This document shows, piece after piece, positions 33,492 to 37,230 of a stretch of 37,230 nucleotides of DNA; within the stretch, counting starts at the first letter, position 1, and each line of letters starts with the position of its first letter. The DNA is from Planctomycetota bacterium (GTDB lineage Bacteria; Planctomycetota; Planctomycetia; Pirellulales; Pirellulaceae). A program made the translations under genes and the position numbers. The notes under the pieces were generated by a model that saw only the letters and a program-made list of their open reading frames with translations, had not been told where the DNA came from and ran no database searches. The stretch is taken from the NCBI GenBank assembly GCA_024276655.1, contig JAJRWU010000200.1, positions 1 to 37,230 on the forward strand, written 5' to 3'.

Positions 33492-34937
33492 ATGAGCATG
33501 ACGCCTCCGCGCCCCGATTCGGCCGAATTCCTACGCGGCCGCATTAACTACGAACGCGCCCCCGCGCCCCCGCAAGATCTGAATCTGGATCGGATGCGCG
33601 AACTCCTCGCGCAATTAGGGAACCCCCACCACGCGCTGCACATTGTGCATATCGCGGGTACGAAGGGCAAAGGCTCCACGGCCACCATGATCGCGGCGGC
33701 GTTGTCGGCGGCCGGCCATAAGACAGGTCTGTACACGTCGCCGCATCTGGTGCATCTGGGAGAGCGTTTCTCGATCGACGGCCAATGCTGCTCCAGCGCG
33801 GAAGTGGCCCAGCTCATCGAGGCGGTGCGGCCGGCGGTCGCGGTGTTGGACCGGCTTGCCGTCCAACGCGGCGAATTAGGGCCGACGTATTTTGAAATCA
33901 CGACGGCCATGGCGTTTTGGCGTTTCGCCCAACAACGCACCGACATCGCGGTGATTGAAGTCGGCATGGGAGGCCGACTCGATTCAACCAACGTCTGCGA
34001 TCCTCTCCTGGCGGTGATCACCAGCATCAGCCAAGATCACACCCGACAACTGGGCGAGTCGTTACCACAGATCGCGGCGGAAAAGGCGGGCATTATCAAA
34101 CCGGGCCGGACCGTGATTTGCGGCGTGCGGCCACGCGAACCTCGCCGCGTGATCGAGCAAATCGCCCAACAGCGCGGCTCGCCGTTCTACTGCATCGAAG
34201 ACGATTTCGCCCCCACGCCGCGCGGCCTAGCCGCTACGCCGCTCGGCAACGCTGGCCCGCCAGGAAAGCAAAACGGGTCGTTTTTCGACTACGAAGAAAC
34301 GTCACCCGAACAAAATCGCATAGCAGATCTAGAAGTTGGCTTGCGGGGTCGACATCAAATCGAAAACGCGGCGGTGGCGGTGGCCGCTCTGCAAACGCTG
34401 GTGCGTTTGGGCTGGAGGATTCCCCAACGCGCCATTCGGCAAGGTCTCGCCGCGGCGCGCTGTGCGGCGCGTGTGGAGGTGGTGCGTCGTCGGCCCACGG
34501 TGCTGCTCGACGCCGCGCACAATCCGGCCTCCGTCGAAGCGTTGCTGGATGTGTTGCGTGCTGAATTCCCGGCTGAAAAAAAAACACTCGTCTTCGCCAC
34601 CAGCCGCGATAAAGACGCCGCCAAAATGTTGGCGCTTCTGGCGCCCTGTTTCGAGCATCTCATTCTGACTCGCTTTCTCGGCAACCCGCGCAGCGCCGAT
34701 CCGCAAAAACTCGCCCAACTGGCCGAACAAGCGCTGTGCGAAACGCCACAACACCGGCCTCGCATATCACTACAAAACGACCCTCTTTCCGCTTGGCGCC
34801 TAGCGCAAGGCGAGGCTCGGGAAAACGATTTGATTTGCATCGCGGGGTCGTTTTTTATTGCCGGCGAATTGCGGCAAATTATCCAAGCCGGCGCGCCAGC
34901 GCCCCATGAAACCATCCGCGCAAGCATTGCCCCGTGA
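33492..34937 (+). CDS. folC: Bifunctional folylpolyglutamate synthase / dihydrofolate synthase
   Basis: A 481-residue Mur-ligase-superfamily enzyme that adds glutamate to dihydropteroate and folates in the cytosol. The ATP loop GTKGKGSTA is at 56-64, the folate-loop region TGLYTSPHLVHLGERFSIDG follows, then VIEVGMGGRLDSTNV and SISQDHTRQLG, and the C-terminal ligase domain has LLDAAHNPASVEALLD. It is slightly longer than average (about 420-450) because of an insert near residues 235-275. ATG 33492 and 33498 are both possible. It follows the membrane-protein pair by about 100 bases and converges with the VWA gene, leaving only 35 bases with no terminator visible. Confidence 0.95.
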   Translation: MSMTPPRPDSAEFLRGRINYERAPAPPQDLNLDRMRELLAQLGNPHHALHIVHIAGTKGKGSTATMIAAALSAAGHKTGLYTSPHLVHLGERFSIDGQCCSSAEVAQLIEAVRPAVAVLDRLAVQRGELGPTYFEITTAMAFWRFAQQRTDIAVIEVGMGGRLDSTNVCDPLLAVITSISQDHTRQLGESLPQIAAEKAGIIKPGRTVICGVRPREPRRVIEQIAQQRGSPFYCIEDDFAPTPRGLAATPLGNAGPPGKQNGSFFDYEETSPEQNRIADLEVGLRGRHQIENAAVAVAALQTLVRLGWRIPQRAIRQGLAAARCAARVEVVRRRPTVLLDAAHNPASVEALLDVLRAEFPAEKKTLVFATSRDKDAAKMLALLAPCFEHLILTRFLGNPRSADPQKLAQLAEQALCETPQHRPRISLQNDPLSAWRLAQGEARENDLICIAGSFFIAGELRQIIQAGAPAPHETIRASIAP

Positions 34938-34972
34938 GGCCATGTTTCGGGGCGAGTTGGCCTACGCATCGC

Positions 34973-36667
34973 TCAGCCGATGATGCTGCGTTTGTGCTGG
35001 ACGTAGTCCCAGATGACGAACCGATCGAGGTCCCGTCCGGCGGTGAAAATGACGCGGCCGCCGGTCGATTCGGCCAGCCGGTGCGCGAAGCGAATGTCTT
35101 CCTCCGACTGCGACCAACTCGGCACGAGAAACAGATTGATCGTGATCTCCTCCCGCCGGCAAATCAAACCTTCGCGCATGGTGGCCTGCTCGGTGCGAGG
35201 GTCGGGCGGATAGAGCAGCAACAGTTCCGAGCCTTCAAAGTGGGCGGTCGGCAGGCCATCGGTGATTAAAATGATCTGCTTGTTGGGGCCGTCGTGCGCG
35301 GCCAGTTGACGGCGGGCCATTTGCAGACTGTGTTGGATATTGGTGAAGTGCGGCGGCACCTGATATTCGCTGATATCCTCCCGGCTCATATCAGCCTTCA
35401 AACGCACGACAGGATCGTGAATGGTGGGAATCTTGGGCATCAAATTCACGATTTCCCCGGCCCGGCGCGGCCGAGCGAAGGAGTACATTTCGATGAAGCG
35501 GAGGAAGTCGCCGGGGTATTCGCTGCGGATGAGTCCGTCGAGCGCCAGGGCCATGCGTTTGACGTTGATGTACTGGCCGTCGTACCGCATCGAACCGCTC
35601 ATGTCCATGATCACGACGGTCCCGCACTTGGGCGTGTTGCGCGTGCGATGCACCTCGATATCTTCCTGCTTGAGCCGCATCGGCAATTGCGGCCCCGTGC
35701 GCACCAGCGCATTGATGAACGATTGGGGGATGTCCATCTGGGTGATGGAATCGCCGAATTCGTACGGTTTGGTGGTTTGTGTTTCGACGGCGCCTTCGCC
35801 TTCAATCGGCCCTTGATGCCGACCGCTGCGGCCGGCTTGCAGGTTACTAAAAATCGTTTCCAGCAAACGTCCTTGAAAGATCCGGTGTGCTTTGGGGGTG
35901 AGACGAAAGGCGCCGCCGTCGCGTTCCAATCCCTGCCGCTCGGCCATTTCCCGCACGTAGTTTTGGATCGTCTGCTGCAACTGCTCCAGTTCCGACATCT
36001 CGCCCGGTTCGGCGAACTCCGCCAAGGCTTGCATATCGATCAGGCCGATTTGAGCGTTCTCGCGAGCTTCTTCCAACTGCCGAATCAGTTCGTCGATCTT
36101 CTCCAACTCTTCCTTGACTTCCAAAGCCCGCGGCACCGAAAGCGGCGTCCGACCGCTGAAGTCGTACTTCGCGATCAACACATTGACCTGATACCGCTCG
36201 CCCAAACGCTCCATCACGGCGACAATGTCTTGTGCGAAGGGGTGTTGGTCGTCGGCCAGCGCGTACCAGAGAAGCTCCAAGTCATAAATCTGTTCTCGAC
36301 GAACGGCGCGGTCGAATTCCTCACGAAACTCGCGCGGCGGCCGTGCTTTTTTAGCGCGGCGCTGCACGCGCTGGCGCGACTCCCGGTGAACGCCATCGGT
36401 TTCATACTTGGCCAGTATTTTTCGCTTGCGCTCGCGCAGCATTGCCAGCAATGCCTCGATACTGGGCCCCAAACCGGCTATTTGGCGGGCGTCGAGCCGC
36501 ACGGCGCGGGCCAATTCTTCTTCGGTCAGGGAGCGCATGTCGCCGTAGGCCAACATGTGTTCGAAAGCCTGCGAAGCCAAGTCGGGCGGCGGCTGTGTGG
36601 GACTGGGAAACTTCGCAGGATCGTACTTTTGGTACGCATGCACGACGCCGCCAAGTTGCTTACGCAT
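34973..36667 (-). CDS. VWA-domain protein
   Basis: A 564-residue protein. The N-terminal 340 residues are charged and helical, with a Lys/Arg-rich patch and a coiled coil. A von Willebrand A domain follows, with the MIDAS motif DMSGSMRYDG (Asp355, Ser357, Ser359) and ILITDGLPTAHF. VWA proteins of this kind often work with MoxR-type AAA ATPases as metal-insertion or remodelling pairs; none is next to it. The ATG at 36667 was chosen: the frame stays open upstream, but those 52 extra codons read through a palindromic repeat and are not coding. No strong ribosome site precedes it. Its cellular target is unknown. Confidence 0.85.
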   Translation of the reverse strand: MRKQLGGVVHAYQKYDPAKFPSPTQPPPDLASQAFEHMLAYGDMRSLTEEELARAVRLDARQIAGLGPSIEALLAMLRERKRKILAKYETDGVHRESRQRVQRRAKKARPPREFREEFDRAVRREQIYDLELLWYALADDQHPFAQDIVAVMERLGERYQVNVLIAKYDFSGRTPLSVPRALEVKEELEKIDELIRQLEEARENAQIGLIDMQALAEFAEPGEMSELEQLQQTIQNYVREMAERQGLERDGGAFRLTPKAHRIFQGRLLETIFSNLQAGRSGRHQGPIEGEGAVETQTTKPYEFGDSITQMDIPQSFINALVRTGPQLPMRLKQEDIEVHRTRNTPKCGTVVIMDMSGSMRYDGQYINVKRMALALDGLIRSEYPGDFLRFIEMYSFARPRRAGEIVNLMPKIPTIHDPVVRLKADMSREDISEYQVPPHFTNIQHSLQMARRQLAAHDGPNKQIILITDGLPTAHFEGSELLLLYPPDPRTEQATMREGLICRREEITINLFLVPSWSQSEEDIRFAHRLAESTGGRVIFTAGRDLDRFVIWDYVQHKRSIIG

Positions 36668-36685
36668 GGGAAACCCCGAAGCCGT

Positions 36686-36793
36686 TTTAGGACCGTTCTG
36701 AAATGGAGGGTCGCCTTTCGCTCTGCGAAAGTAGCGTTCTTTCGCGGAGCGAAAGGCGACCAATAGGACAATTATTTCTCGAACGGTCCTTAA
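36686..36793. repeat. Nested palindromic element directly upstream of the VWA gene
   Basis: Inner arms 36710-36731 and 36739-36760 match at 21 of 22 positions (GTCGCCTTTCGCTC core). The outer arms carry inverted copies of the dispersed motif: TAGGACCGTTCTGAAAT at 36688-36704 and, on the other strand, TAAGGACCGTTCGAGAAAT near 36793-36774. The layout is the same as at 31462-31552. It starts 18 bases from the VWA start codon, so it lies in that gene's leader or promoter. Confidence 0.75.
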
Positions 36794-36851
36794 GGCGAGC
36801 GACAGGAAATAACGTACCCGCACGCAGCAGGAGTCGGTGAGTTTTTTTGGG

Positions 36852-36869
36852 TTCCCGCCTACGCGGGAA
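36852..36869. repeat. Short TTCCCGC-CTAC-GCGGGAA palindrome
   Basis: Perfect 7-bp arms with a CTAC loop, in the spacer before the DUF1501 gene end. This kind of palindrome is widely dispersed in bacterial genomes. Nothing else is recognisable in 36794-37044. Confidence 0.5.
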
Positions 36870-37044
36870 TGACCGTTTGCTGATTCACTCGCTTGCGCTT
36901 CGTGCTTGTATTTATACCTTCTAACACAACTTGGTAGGTCAGCGTCAAACTCCGTGTTTGAAACGCCAAACAGGGGTTATGTTAGGAGCTCTTAGCTTAG
37001 GTTAATTTTCATCTGCCGCTCGCCTAACGACAAGCCAAGCCCGC

Positions 37045-37230
37045 CTACACCAACTCCGCCAGCGGCGCCACGCCGTCGTCGACCAAATACTGAGGACGTC
37101 CGTGAAGATCGGGAATGGTGGTGCGCGTGACGTCAATTCCCAAGTTGTGGTAGAGCGTGGCGAAGACTTCCGCGAACGAGACCGGCCGATCAATCGCTTC
37201 GCCGCCCAGGTGGTCGGTGGCGCCGATCAC
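37045..37230 (-). CDS. DUF1501 (sulfatase-like) protein, C-terminal end
   Basis: The last 61 codons of a gene that starts beyond the right edge; the frame ends in TAG at 37045. GATDHLGGEAIDRPVSFAEVFATLYHNLGID and TIPDLHGRPQYLVDDG match the C-terminal region of DUF1501 proteins, which are abundant in planctomycetes and usually encoded after a DUF1553/DUF1549 gene. They are related to alkaline-phosphatase/sulfatase folds and often secreted; the substrate is unknown. The paired DUF1553 gene, if present, would be outside the window. Confidence 0.85.
   Translation of the reverse strand: MIGATDHLGGEAIDRPVSFAEVFATLYHNLGIDVTRTTIPDLHGRPQYLVDDGVAPLAELV

Noticed and set aside
36668-36823. Upstream extension of the VWA gene by 52 codons
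   Set aside because: The added residues are a translation of the nested palindromic repeat; the domain-bearing protein starts naturally at ATG 36667.

Overview
The window looks like a piece of a planctomycete chromosome, most likely of the Pirellulales type. Four things point there. A DUF1559 pseudopilin-like protein carries the H-X9-DG motif. Two giant secreted proteins begin with the planctomycete export/sorting signal (LEPRxML and a variant) followed by dockerin-like repeats. The C-terminus of a DUF1501 protein enters at the right edge. The spacers are long and rich in palindromic repeats. No rRNA, tRNA or CRISPR array was found.

Layout. (1) 254-5486, minus strand: a redox-flavoured gene group running GcvH-like lipoyl carrier > CobW/COG0523 GTPase > [about 620 bp of repeats] > stand-alone HdrA-N-like Cys protein > double-cluster ferredoxin > radical SAM enzyme > DUF486 membrane protein. 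Stop/start overlaps couple several of them. A divergent DUF1559 gene shares a spacer holding two Fur-box-like palindromes. (2) 8046-16506, plus strand: two paralogous giant dockerin/cadherin-like surface proteins; the second is broken by one in-frame TAA. (3) 17250-23116: a FliA/WhiG-type sigma factor (plus), and on the minus strand dnaG-rpoD in the macromolecular-synthesis order with a coiled-coil zinc-ribbon protein beyond. (4) 23365-28844: a possible 48-residue protein, an EboD-like dehydroquinate-synthase homologue, and a convergent 1276-residue secretin. (5) 29718-34937: a CysI-type sulfite reductase, a convergent A-type Fe-S carrier, a two-gene membrane/coiled-coil unit behind a clear sigma-70 promoter, and folC. 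(6) 34973-37230, minus: a VWA-domain protein and the end of a DUF1501 gene.

How it fits together. Most genes are housekeeping (replication, transcription, folate, sulfur and Fe-S metabolism) or cell surface. The best candidate for something undescribed is region 1. There a lipoyl carrier, an HdrA-N-like protein and a ferredoxin occur with a metal-chaperone GTPase and a radical SAM enzyme, and no glycine-cleavage gene is visible. It recalls the partnership of lipoate-binding proteins with Hdr-like complexes in sulfur oxidation, but lacks full HdrABC. The second notable theme is non-coding. One terminator hairpin recurs four times almost unchanged. A separate motif with core GGAACnGTYCCGAAAT recurs eight times and at three genes begins exactly with the stop codon. 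Several MITE/REP-like palindromic elements sit between genes, one of them inside the region 1 gene group.
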